Under the pieces are notes generated by a model. That model made no database searches, was not told the origin of the DNA, and saw only the letters and a program-made list of their open reading frames with translations. From positions 316,001 to 380,000 of the forward strand of contig JACSYO010000396.1 of NCBI GenBank assembly GCA_016806645.1: 64,000 bases of DNA. Direction: 5' to 3'. The position numbers and the translations under genes were made by a program. Shown here in pieces: positions 52,418-62,694 of this stretch (positions within the stretch are counted from its first letter, which is position 1; each line of letters begins with the position of its first letter). The stretch comes from Ophiodon elongatus. Lineage: Eukaryota; Chordata; Actinopteri; Perciformes; Hexagrammidae.

Positions 52418-52437
52418 CCCTAACCCGCGCGCGAGAG
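52355..52437 (+). repeat. (GT)n-(GC)n-(GA)n compound repeat
   Basis: About 28 GT units run directly into GCGCGCGCCC, then TAACC, then CGCGCGCGAGAGAGAGAG. The alternating purine-pyrimidine GT and GC parts favour Z-DNA, and the two GC blocks can pair with each other. Confidence 0.92.
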
Positions 52438-52568
52438 AGAGAGCACACAAGGAGTCTGAGATACTGTGATAACTTCCAGACTGACTGGGCTGATCACACT
52501 GCAGCACTGTGGAGATGCTGGCACCGGATCAAAGAAGAGGTGCAATGCTTCAACCCTGTTCACCCTCC

Positions 52569-52609
52569 AACACACACACACACACGCGCACACACACACA
52601 CACACACAG
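52569..52609 (+). repeat. (CA)n microsatellite with CGCG interruption
   Basis: A CA run interrupted by ACGCGCA in the middle. Confidence 0.9.
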
Positions 52610-53163
52610 GAGGATGAAATACACTCAACAAGCACGTGCGGCTCCAGAGAGCTCTGCAGCAGATCATGGCGCTGTTTGAAGCCGGCACACTGGATTAGAT
52701 TCATGCTCTAATAAGCACATTCGGTCGTCCCTCCCTGTGCTCCCACAGCCAGACGGGATGGAGGGAGAGCGGCGTGCCCCACGTTCGTGTCGCAGAAAGT
52801 GGGACAGCACCAGAACCGTGCGCCGTGCGGCGAGCGAGTCGCACAACGCCTGGACAAAAGCGATTTGATGCTTGTTAGCGAAATGTACCTGTCAGCATCT
52901 GCAGCCTCAGCACCGCTCCTCCCTGTGGCTGACGAGCAGCGAGCGAGGAGAGGCGGCGACTTAAGACGGGGGCATTAAAAAACAAGGACTCGTGCGAGAG
53001 AGGACGAGAAGGCGTGCCGTGCTCCGCGGCGCCTCACCGCCTCACGAGGGTCTGGCAGCTGAAAGGCGCTTCAAAGCTCGGCTTAAATTAGTTTGCAGCG
53101 GCCCAAACACTTGACAGTGATTGGAAAAAGCTGCTATTGTTGCCCCAGCACATAATGCAGCCT

Positions 53164-53264
<101 letters not shown>

Positions 53265-53431
53265 TTGTCTGACTAAGCACCCGTTTGGTAATTTAGTGTG
53301 ACAGAGGGCCGAGCTCTCGTAGGAGGGAAGCAATTATTCCTGTTAAAGCCCTTCAATCACTGAGACGTAAAGCCTGCCTGGTTTGGCTCAGAGCAGGGAG
53401 AATGGACGGTGGCACCTGGGTGACTGTTACA

Positions 53432-53433
<2 letters not shown>

Positions 53434-53519
<86 letters not shown>
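53434..53519 (+). repeat. (GT)n microsatellite
   Basis: About 43 GT units, only about 180 bp from the previous array and in the same orientation. Confidence 0.97.
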
Positions 53520-53520
<1 letters not shown>

Positions 53521-54095
53521 GGGGTACGGCTGAGGAGCAGGGATTGAGTTCCTGGTACCTGTCCTAGCAGGTCTGTGGTCTTGGTCTGGTGTTGGGGGGG
53601 AATCGTTCACACTGACAAGACCAATCGCTTGACTGATTTATGTCCCGTCCTTGATGTTTTTACGAAGCACTTTGCCAGTGTCTCAACACCATGTGTCTTT
53701 TTTAGAAGGCCGGGGAGAGGAGGGACAGCGTGGCTGTGGACAGACGATGCTCTGACTCAGAGGCTTCTGTTACCGAATGGTCGCGTTTAGGTTCATCTGC
53801 TTTTCATTCGTCGATTTTGTCCGCAGAGCGTTTCTCTATGTGGAGTCACTTAATGTGCATCGACAATGACACAGAGATAACTCCCGGGAATGTGATAGAA
53901 ATCTGACCACATAATGTTTCATACAAAGGAAAAGGAAGATTCTCAGCCCGTCTAGTCGGGTGATTACGGAATTTAGATTGTAAACATAACAATATCTCAA
54001 AATATTCCGGGTTTTAACCCTTTTTTCACGCTACAGAATGAAGCAGCTCAACACGCTGTAACACCACCATGTCAATCACCATCCACACCGATTCC

Positions 54096-54176
54096 CCTCC
54101 GTTCCCACAACCATGGCCGGGAATCGAACCACTGATCTTCCGATCGCATGACGCCCAGCTCTCCCTCTGACCCCCA
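54096..54176 (-). mobile_element. tRNA-like SINE fragment, diverged
   Basis: GGGAATCGAACCACTGATCT and GATCGCATGACGCCCAGCTC resemble the reverse complement of a B box and the downstream head of a tRNA-like sequence. It is not clearly the same subfamily as the other copies. Confidence 0.35.
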
Positions 54177-55659
54177 CCACGTGGACACGACTGATGCTGG
54201 TTGTGCCGACAATGCTTTTAGAATCGTTTTACAAATGTCGTCTAACATTATCATGAAACATATCCTGCAAGTTTTTACTTAAAAGTGTTGATTTTATTGA
54301 TACTTATCTCCCTTTAGAAACAAAGATGTTGTAGTCAAATATAGCCAACAACTGTAATTCATACTTGGTACAACAGCTTTTGAAGAGTAATATTATAATG
54401 ATCTAATAAAACCTTTCTCTAGCAAAGATAAGAATAAAAAAGTTTCCTGCCCATACTATATGTATATTAAATATGGATACATTGAGCTACATTATAATGC
54501 TAAGAGACATGTATTTTGTACAAAACCTTTGTTTTCTTTTAGTTTAGTTTATTTTTTCCCAGAATTCTAAAATATGTAGTGACCTTTTTGCAGGCAAAAC
54601 CAACCTGAATTCTCCAAGAGAATCTTAGCAGAATACCTAGAAACATATTGATGAAACGTTGATTATCTCTTCCTTATGAATATGGAGTTTGATTTGCTAA
54701 ATGCAAATTTCCTCATTTGTTTTAAACCATATTAGGTTACTTTAAAGATCTGTTGTCAAATCTTTATTTTAGGAAAAAATTATGGTGTCATCTTCAAAGA
54801 GCAATTTGAACGTGAACATCACATTTTATTATATTTAATTTTATTATATTTCTTTTTGACTCATGGCCATTAATAAAAACACATAGATTTCTTTGAACAA
54901 CATAGCTTCTGAGCCCCTTATAAACATTACCATGAAAGAAAAAATGGTTAAGAGTGTCAAATGCTTTCAAAAGGTCATAAAAGTGACATATAAGTGAAAT
55001 GAATCAATACTGATGATTGCGAGAATAAATGTATGTGTCTACGTGTTTTAGGATTGTTTCATAGACTATTTTTCCCTAAGTTTGTTGCTTCCTCATCATT
55101 GTTGATAAGCATCATCATTATTAACCCTATACCTTTGCAAAAGGAGCCAAAATCAAACAAAAATGGCATAAGAGTAAACTGGCAGTAAGAGACGGTAACA
55201 CCACAGTGATCGCACCAGGTGAAGTGATCTTGATGTGGGTGTGGTCAGGATATCATACCTCCCCTTCCAACCCGTTCTCACGCCTGGTGACCCTCAGCTG
55301 GTGACCCTCAGCGTCTATCAGACACACTCGCTCCGGTGTAAACCCACCTACGTCATTATTAGGCCGTCTGAGCAACGGATGTAGTATGAAGAGTGGCAAA
55401 GTCCACCAAGGGAGGAGGTCAGACAAAACACAGGACTTTCACCCAGGATACTGTTGTTCTTGTCATGTGTGAAACCAAGTCACGGTTGACTTATTTTACC
55501 CAGCAGAGAGTGTATTATTTTTCCTGTGAACACGGGGCTTTAAAGTAAAGAGTGAAAACTGAAACGTTTTCCCTCACGCGTCCAAATCTGACCCCCGAGG
55601 GTTACCTAGAGCGTCACAGTTTGAGCCATAGGGCCACCGACCAGTTACTGACCTGTTAT

Positions 55660-55902
55660 CGTCGGGGCTCGGTAGTAGAGCACGGTCGTCCTTCAATCAG
55701 AGGATCGGCGGTTCGCTCCGCTAGTCCATGTGTCCTTGGGCAAGACACTTAACCCCAATTTTCCCCCGCAGGCTGTTTCTGTGGTGTATGAATGGTTAGC
55801 TAGTCCTGATGGTGGATCAGTGTGTGAATGATGTCATGTAGTGTTAAAGAGCTTTGAGTGTTCGGAAGACTAGAAAAGATCTATACAAGTGCAGTCCATT
55901 TA
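55660..55902 (+). mobile_element. tRNA-derived teleost SINE
   Basis: GGGGCTCGGTAGTAGAGCAC (A-box region), GTCGTCCTTCAATCAGAGG, a shortened B-box region GGCGGTTCGCTCCG, GTCCTTGGGCAAGACACTTA and a complete tail AGAGCTTTGAGTGTTCGGAA up to AGTGCAGTCCATTTA. The B box has lost a few bases (ATCCC missing), so this copy is unlikely to be transcribed by Pol III. Confidence 0.85.
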
Positions 55903-55970
55903 TTAGAGAGGGAGAATGTGTTGACGCTTCTTGGTTGTATGTAGAAGCTCTGGGATGCACGGACATGTGG

Positions 55971-56080
55971 CATTGTAGTCTCATTGTAGTCTCATTGTAG
56001 TCTCATTGTAGTGGCATTGTAGTCTCATTGTAGTGGCATTGTAGTCTCATTGTAGTCTCATTGTAGTCTCATTGTAGTCT
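55971..56080 (+). repeat. 11-bp minisatellite, 10 copies
   Basis: The unit is CATTGTAGTCT. Copies 4 and 6 end in TGG instead of TCT; the rest are identical. Starts run from 55971 to 56070 in steps of 11. Confidence 0.95.
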
Positions 56081-57106
56081 CAGTAAAGGTCAGTCAGACA
56101 CTGAGTGCTTGCTGTTCCCTCTGAACATGACAGCAGGTGTGGCCTGAGGTCAGAGGCAGCAGCATGGAGAAAGTGAGGATGGCTGCCGCTCTCATTAACG
56201 TGCACGGCTACCTTGACAGTGCTGTCTCAGTTGATTATGACTCACCCTGTAACAACGGTAGCCATAGAAACCACAGTAGGAAAGCAGCTCATGAGTTTAT
56301 TTTACTGGTATCTGAGTTCACTGGATTAAACACGTTTACATCTGCAGGAAACAGATCAATGAACCAAGACGGCCTCGGAGCAACATCGGCTCCAAAGTTT
56401 GATGAACCGGTTAGAGCCAATAGTGTGTTAATGTTAATTATGATGTAAGTTATCTAACCATTCCATCTGCGTGACGATTTCATTAAAGTAGGACAAGTGG
56501 AGTGGCCTGCTACCCCTTGCTGTCTGAAAGTACCTTAATATGACATCATGTGAAAAAAAACCAGTGTTCATTTTGGTACCAGATTTTGGTTTAGTTTTAG
56601 TCTTTTGACAAAAAAAATATGTTTGTTAATTGTTTTGTAATTTGATTTTGTGTAGGTTTAAACAAAAGCTGAAGGGATTCAATTCATTTTATCATACTTT
56701 GTATGTATCCTAAGCATTTTGAGGCTGGTGTGTAGTGTCTGGGTTTAGCTTGAGAGGAGAAGCCTAAACGTTGGGTAGAGTAGTGATATGTCTTTAGTGA
56801 ATGTCTAGAGGATTTTTATTCCTGAAAAACACGACCAGGAGATGTATAATGATCTAACAATAATCTTATTCAGGCTAATATCTTTGTCTATGCTGATGGA
56901 TCTCAGTAGCGAACTGAAATTTGACGGATAAACTTTTGCATGTTCCTGATATCTGTAGCTGAGACGGCTGGTGGAGTGACAACCCACGCAGCGCGGTAGA
57001 TTTAATTAGCCCCACCTTTTTAGTCTTGGAATCACAAACGTTGCTGCTGATGCTAGCTCCATCCGTCCCATGCGTGTCTCCTAACATCTTCTGTTTTTCT
57101 TCCCAG

Positions 57107-57357
57107 GAGTCTACACCTTCGGCCTCTTCACCGTTGACATCTTTGTCAATGCGGGCCAGGTAGTGACAGGAAACCTGGCGCCCTACTTCCTGACGGTGTG
57201 TAAGCCCAACTACACGGCACTGGGCTGCCAGCAGGCCCTGCGCTACATCAGCCACCAGGAGGCCTGCACCGGAAACCAGGACGACATCCTGCGAGCCCGC
57301 AAGACCTTCCCATCCAAGGAGGCGGCCCTCAGTGTCTACGCTGCACTGTACCTGGCT
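57107..57357 (+). CDS. plppr5: plppr5 coding exon 3 (last coding exon in the window)
   Basis: The exon is 251 nt, with acceptor TTCTTCCCAG and donor GTGAGT. Its first two bases complete Gly113 and it ends in phase 0 after residue 196. GVYTFGLFTVDIFVNAGQVV is membrane helix 3. The next block, GNLAPYFLTVCKPNYTALGC, lies at the site of the lipid phosphatase C1 motif (K-x6-RP). Here the Lys is Gln130 and the Arg is Ala137, as in other PLPPRs, so phosphatase activity is not expected. NYT at 147-149 is an N-glycosylation sequon in the predicted extracellular loop. The exon closes with ARKTFPSKEAALSVYAALYL, leading into the next helix. The following exon, expected to start near MYIT, is not found before the right edge, so the gene is truncated by the window. 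Confidence 0.94.
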
Positions 57358-58008
57358 GTGAGTTACTCTGCTCCCTATGTCACATCCACAATACACTCAT
57401 GCATGGTTAATTACTGAGATCTGGGAACGTGACGGAATCAAGAATCACCCGAGTCAGCTGATCAGGCGGGTTGGCTAAACTTATGTGGAAGAGAAACAAA
57501 GGGGGACCCAAACTGTCCATTGTAAACATCCCAGTTTACAGAGCCACTGTCTGCCCCGTGTTTCATCTCTACTCACTTTAGGTGGGCCCACAGAGTTTTC
57601 CTGCACAATAAGAGACTATTATAAATATTTCACTTGCACTCACTTTCAGTTAGACCCCCAAATAAAGCAGTTTAGGATCCTCTAGATAAACTTATTTCAA
57701 CCATTTCTGATCATCAATTGCTTTAGTGAGTTCAACATGATCATGACTGATGTAAGTCCTGGCTCTAACAATACAACTCAGACCTAAGAGGAAGGCTAGC
57801 TGTTCCCCCTACTTCCAGTCTTTATGTTAAGCTAAATCGATTGCCTCCTGGGTCTAGCTCCATATGTAGGTCTAGAGAGGGATATCAATTTGAACTTTTA
57901 AAAAAAGAGATTAAGAATATTTTGCAAACATATGGAACTACTCCTTTAATTTCCTTTGAAAAGGGATGGGTATTTTGAGTGAAGCTAACAGAAGTCGCAA
58001 ATGAACAT

Positions 58009-58046
58009 AAATTCACAGAACCATAGTTATATGGTTCTGTGAATTT
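58009..58046. repeat. perfect 17-bp inverted repeat, 4-nt spacer
   Basis: Arms 58009-58025 and 58030-58046 (centre CCATA-GTTA-TATGG) are exact reverse complements. Confidence 0.9.
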
Positions 58047-58150
58047 CTGCATGATTGCCACTGGCGGGAAACCACATGGATATGTTTCCTCGTGCTCAGT
58101 CGGCAATCTCAATGTTGAAATCCCTGAAACTTGCATTCTTGCTAATGTCC

Positions 58151-58622
58151 ATTAGGGGGCGACTCCTCTGGTTGTATAGAAGTCTATAGAAAATGACTCT
58201 ACTTCTCTCTTGATTTATTCCCTCAGTAAACATTGTAAACATGAGTTTATGTCTCAATCTCTAGTTTCAAGTCCTTTTCAATACAGCATGATGTTCATTT
58301 AGTAAATTATGGTCAATTTAGAGTCAAACAGACCATAAAGCAGGGGATGCTTTAGGGCGGGGCTACAAGGTGATTGACAGGTCGCTGCCACAACGTTGTC
58401 CAGTTTGGGGTGTGGCCCATATTTTCATACAAACAAGAAAAGAATAACCCTTTTACAGGGAGTTTTCACTTCATGAAAGTTAATTGTAACCTTTTTGGTT
58501 GCTTAAAAAAAAGTAATATTCAGCGTTCGGTTTAGCTCAACCCATTCGTGTCAGTTCTGGTTGCAAAAAAACAAGATGACCAAAATTCAGAACTCGAGGC
58601 TACAAATCAGCAGTCCACAAAC
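58151..58622 (-). repeat. unclassified dispersed repeat, copy 3 (inverted, longest)
   Basis: The reverse complement of the family at 27322-27538 and 36640-37038. The 58151-58383 part is highly similar. The outer part to about 58622 (TTTGTGGACTGCTGATTTGT, TTTTTTTGCAACCAG on the minus strand) is more diverged and carries an extra roughly 150-bp internal stretch compared with copy 2. Confidence 0.7.
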
Positions 58623-58924
58623 CAAAGGGTGAGCTCATGGTGACCGTGCCCACTTCTTATTTACCGTTTGTGGTTGCGCTCCACGCACAGTTGAGGAGTT
58701 ACATTTGTCAGTGTCAGTAAACAGAGTGGATGACCACACTCTGCAACAACCATAAAGTCACAGGAAAGGATGATAAATATCAAATAAACACAGTTTGTGC
58801 GTGGTCCCTTGGACCTAGAAACATTCAGAAACAGAACAAGGATCTAACAGAACAATTAACCAGGATTAAACTAAAGGCTAACAGCGAGCAGATCATTGTG
58901 GCTGGGCGTAGGCTACCACATGGT

Positions 58925-59080
58925 TTTCATATCTGGGATTCAATTCAATTCAAATTTGCCTCAGAGGGCTTTACAATCTGTACACATACGACATCGTCTG
59001 TCTCGCATTGGCACAGGGAAAACTCTGGGCACAGGGATGGGCAGGCAGCCTACATAGCACACCTGTGACTTTGTTCATAG
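58925..59080 (+). mobile_element. teleost interspersed-repeat tail (LINE/SINE type)
   Basis: TTCAATTCAAATTTGCCTCA, GAGGGCTTTACAATCTGTAC, ACATACGACATCGTCTGTC and AGGGAAAACTCTGGGCAC form a string I recognise as a common fish interspersed repeat, from memory only. It overlaps a chance 112-codon frame at 58730-59068. Confidence 0.45.
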
Positions 59081-61741
59081 AAGAGCTCAAGGGGAGACAC
59101 ATCTGCTTTGTTTAATGCCTCTGGCATTCAGGAAGAAAAAACAAACAAACTGAAACTTAAAAAAAAAGAAGATTGGGTTAATGCGAAGAGGAGGAAATTC
59201 ATAGCATCGAGGGGGTCTTTAGGTTTATATTGGTGCTGATTGTCACTCAGATAACTGAGTAAAACCATCCCATCTTGAAGTTATTCTATTTTCTAGTTAT
59301 TGCACGGCTGCCAAAACAGATTATACAGGAAGTCAGACCAAGACAGCGCTTTGCAATCCCAGTTCTCTCTCCCAAAAGCCTCTTTCCCGTAAGTTTGAGC
59401 ATGTTAGTGGTATATTTATGCAAATAATATTCAGCCCAAACTGCTTTTGCACACAGAATGCTGCAACATCAATTTTAAAGCAGCTGGTTCAGCTGTTGAC
59501 CCACCAGCTTCGGATACAGTTATACTCATAAAAAGGGGGTTAAATCCCAGGACTCTCAGCTTCTGCTCAGTTTTCACTTTACTTTCACTGAGTGTTGATT
59601 TCAAAATCTGCTAAAAAGCTAAGTGGGAATTAGTGGGTGTGTGACTGTGTGTAGAAAGCAAACCTTGATCTACAGTAGAACGTTCTGTCAGAGATTTCAC
59701 ACTTTGTTGGGAGTTGGACGTTAAAGTCCACATTGTTCACCTGTCATACGTAGATAGAGCTCGATCCACACCCCAAGTAGCTCCTGTTAGGAGGATTACT
59801 ATTGCTTAGTTGGGTTTGGTGCACCAGGTTCTTCCTCTCCATTGAGCTACGTCACGTCAAAGTGTTTGCACTCTTCTGTTCCACCGCGGGCCTGAGTGTG
59901 TGTGACCTTGCATCTAATCTCTCTGATGACTAATGAGATTATCGCAGTTAACTCCCCGATTCAGTTAACTCCCCATTTCATGTCTCAGTCGATTGCCCGG
60001 CTATAGATCACAGAAAGTGTCAGAGAGACAGGGACGCTTCCCAGAATTAATTTGAGGGGGGGTGACCGTCTCCCTTGCAGGTATCAGATTAGAGCATAGC
60101 GAAACTTGAGGACTGATCCCAAAGGACTTGTGTCTGTAGAAGATATTCTGCTATGTCAGATGTTCCATATTCATGTATTTATATGTTAGTACAGGCAAGC
60201 AGCATCCTCTAAAGTATGAATATAAACAATTAAATAGGCTTTGGATTCATAACTTTTGAAAGACAACCATTATGATTCAGGAATACAAAATAAAAAAAGA
60301 TAACATTCTCCTCTACTTCCTGTGAAATCAAAACAAGTTGAAGTGACAAGTTTCTCGGAAGACGGAGCTTTGAAAGAAGCTCCAAATAGGTCATCTCCAC
60401 CCAAACTCTCACCGAGGACGTGGCTTTGCAACAACAATGGACACGCGTGCAATGGACATGTTTTCAGTGTAGACGGGAGTGAACTAGCCAACGAGAGCAG
60501 ACCTAGATCAAAGTCGTCTCGTGGCCAGGTAAACCACTGTCATGCAAACTGTTTCAGTTATTGACACTACCTGATGATGTGTTTGTTAGCTTCTCAGAAT
60601 CAAACTCAAGATGGTTCAAATAAACTGATGTGAAATTCATGTTTCACAGCCGCAGGAGTAAATTAACAGATACATAGCTAAGTATCACAATTATATATAT
60701 ATATATACGTATAAATACAGATTGATCTCACAAAGAATAGTTAGCTTGCTGGTAAATGGCGCAGCATCATCCTCAGCTTCAGAAACATAATCTGTCACCA
60801 GCTTCTGATGCTATTGAGGATGTGGGACAAGTGCACATTCCAATAAAGACCTAACCAAGCAAAGAGGAAATGATATTCTTTAATGCTCTGGAAGACCTCA
60901 TTGTAAAAGTACAACACGGTGATTTTACAGTGCAGCATGTCAGACTCAGTTTCACAGACTTCAACAGTTCATTTCTGGTAACCCTTGAGGCCACCGGACC
61001 GCGGCTGTGACAAATAAAGGACTCCAACATGTGAAATATGAAACATCCTTTCTAACAGTAAGGTACCTTCAGACCATTTCAAACTGAGTAGGTCCTAATG
61101 CCTACTCACTTCACCAGCAGACCTCCATGGTAGAAGCTAAAGGAACTGTGAGCCCTCATGGATGGTCACACTCAGGCTATAAGAAGAGGTACAAATACTC
61201 ACAGCACCTTCTTTTCATGTCCCTACATTGTTTAGACTAACGAGGAGATAGACCATAAAAAAGCAATAAATCCCAAATTTACAAAAGTAAGCGTAGTGAG
61301 CAGAATGTCTGGTAACTGTACATCCATCAGCTCTTTGACTGAAAACATTCTTTTGCAGTGCAATGTCCTCACAACAACAACAAATAAATAAATGAAGTCA
61401 TCCTTTGTAGCTTCCAACGAGCTGATCCCTCGCCCTTTGGTCAGCAAAATCCCCAGAGAGCCGAGCAGCAGCAGATTCCTGCCCTCACTGTGGGTTCATC
61501 CCTTAAGGAAAGGCTCTGATTCTAGCTGATGGTCTGTTTTGCTCTTCTGTGTCAGAGAGCCTGCCTCAGTGCCCATGAGCGACGGAAGCCCGGCTTTGGA
61601 CCATCAGTGACTCTGGGCGATGGGGAGAGCAGATTGCCTCTGTTATCTAGGTCATTTAGCGGAGGCCATTGTTTGTGTACAGCTCAGTGTTTAGGACGTA
61701 CATGCAGTTTGCACAAAGACGCTTATGCAAGTGGCACAAGG

Positions 61742-61742
<1 letters not shown>

Positions 61743-61802
<60 letters not shown>
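61743..61802 (+). repeat. (CA)n microsatellite
   Basis: About 30 uninterrupted CA units in intron 3. Confidence 0.97.
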
Positions 61803-61803
<1 letters not shown>

Positions 61804-62472
61804 CTCTGAGGAAATAATGCTTACTCCTCCTCAAACTGTCATTGTCTCGGTCATTACAGCAATGCCAGGGCCGAACACAGCCATCCGGCGTCCGCCGCAC
61901 CCGAGGATTTATCGGGATGAGGCTGTAATTACCCCACTCCACGGCAGTGTGACTGCCATGCAGAAACTTTGAATTACATGTGCTAATGTTTAGGCCTGAC
62001 TCTACGCTGTAACGTTGTGTTATTTGCAGCTGCAGTGTATGAATCATTTGGTCCAAAATATTTCCTTGCATATTTTTTTTTAACAACCTATATTATATTA
62101 TTCCAAGTGGATGGAAATGCACCTAGTGAATGATGAAATGCTTTTTTCTTTTTGTGTAAAAAAAACTCATTATACAATTTGAACATTGATCTCTGGGATA
62201 CTGGTCTGTGATGCAGTACCTCTTAAGTATTCATGTCCACAACAGGCTTCCACTCAGACAGTAAGCCCAAACATAAAGATTAAAAAGAGAGTGAGTGTCA
62301 GAGGTATACCTGCAACGTTTCTGGTTTGATTCCAGATGGAACCCCTTCGAGCTGTTCAAAATGCCACCGGATTCACAGAAGAGACAAAGTCATTCATTAA
62401 AGAAATCCCAAATACTATTTTAGGATTTCTTCTTCACAATGGAGAGCTATGATGTATCAGAGAAACTGATGC

Positions 62473-62694
62473 TCAGTTCACTGTCTTGTCCTGCCCTTTG
62501 GAATGCATGTCACTTAAAGGAGTAGAGAGCTTTGGTCTGGAAGTGAATGCTGCTTTGTACAGGTCCTCATTGAGAAAGTCAATCCACTGGGTCTTCACAT
62601 CCTCAGATGATGGGACTACGTGAAGAACTTTCTGTTGGTTCTTGCAGCCAACAACAGAAAAAGTAGCTTGCTTTGATCGCCCCATGTTACCAAG
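62473..62694 (-). pseudogene. THAP-like transposon fragment, copy 2
   Basis: The minus-strand frame starts MGRSKQATFSVVGCKNQQKV and continues LHVVPSSEDVKTQWIDFLNE, then YKAAFTSRPKL, for 70 residues. Spacing and the W-IDF block resemble THAP zinc-finger proteins of fish transposons. The first Cys ligand position is Phe, and the middle of the domain with the second Cys-His pair appears deleted between FLNE and DLYKAAF. So it is a broken zinc finger. A related fragment is at 36460-36562. Confidence 0.5.

Noticed and set aside
58730..59068. 112-codon plus-strand ORF in intron 3
   Set aside because: Its second half is an interspersed-repeat tail, and no protein resemblance was seen.
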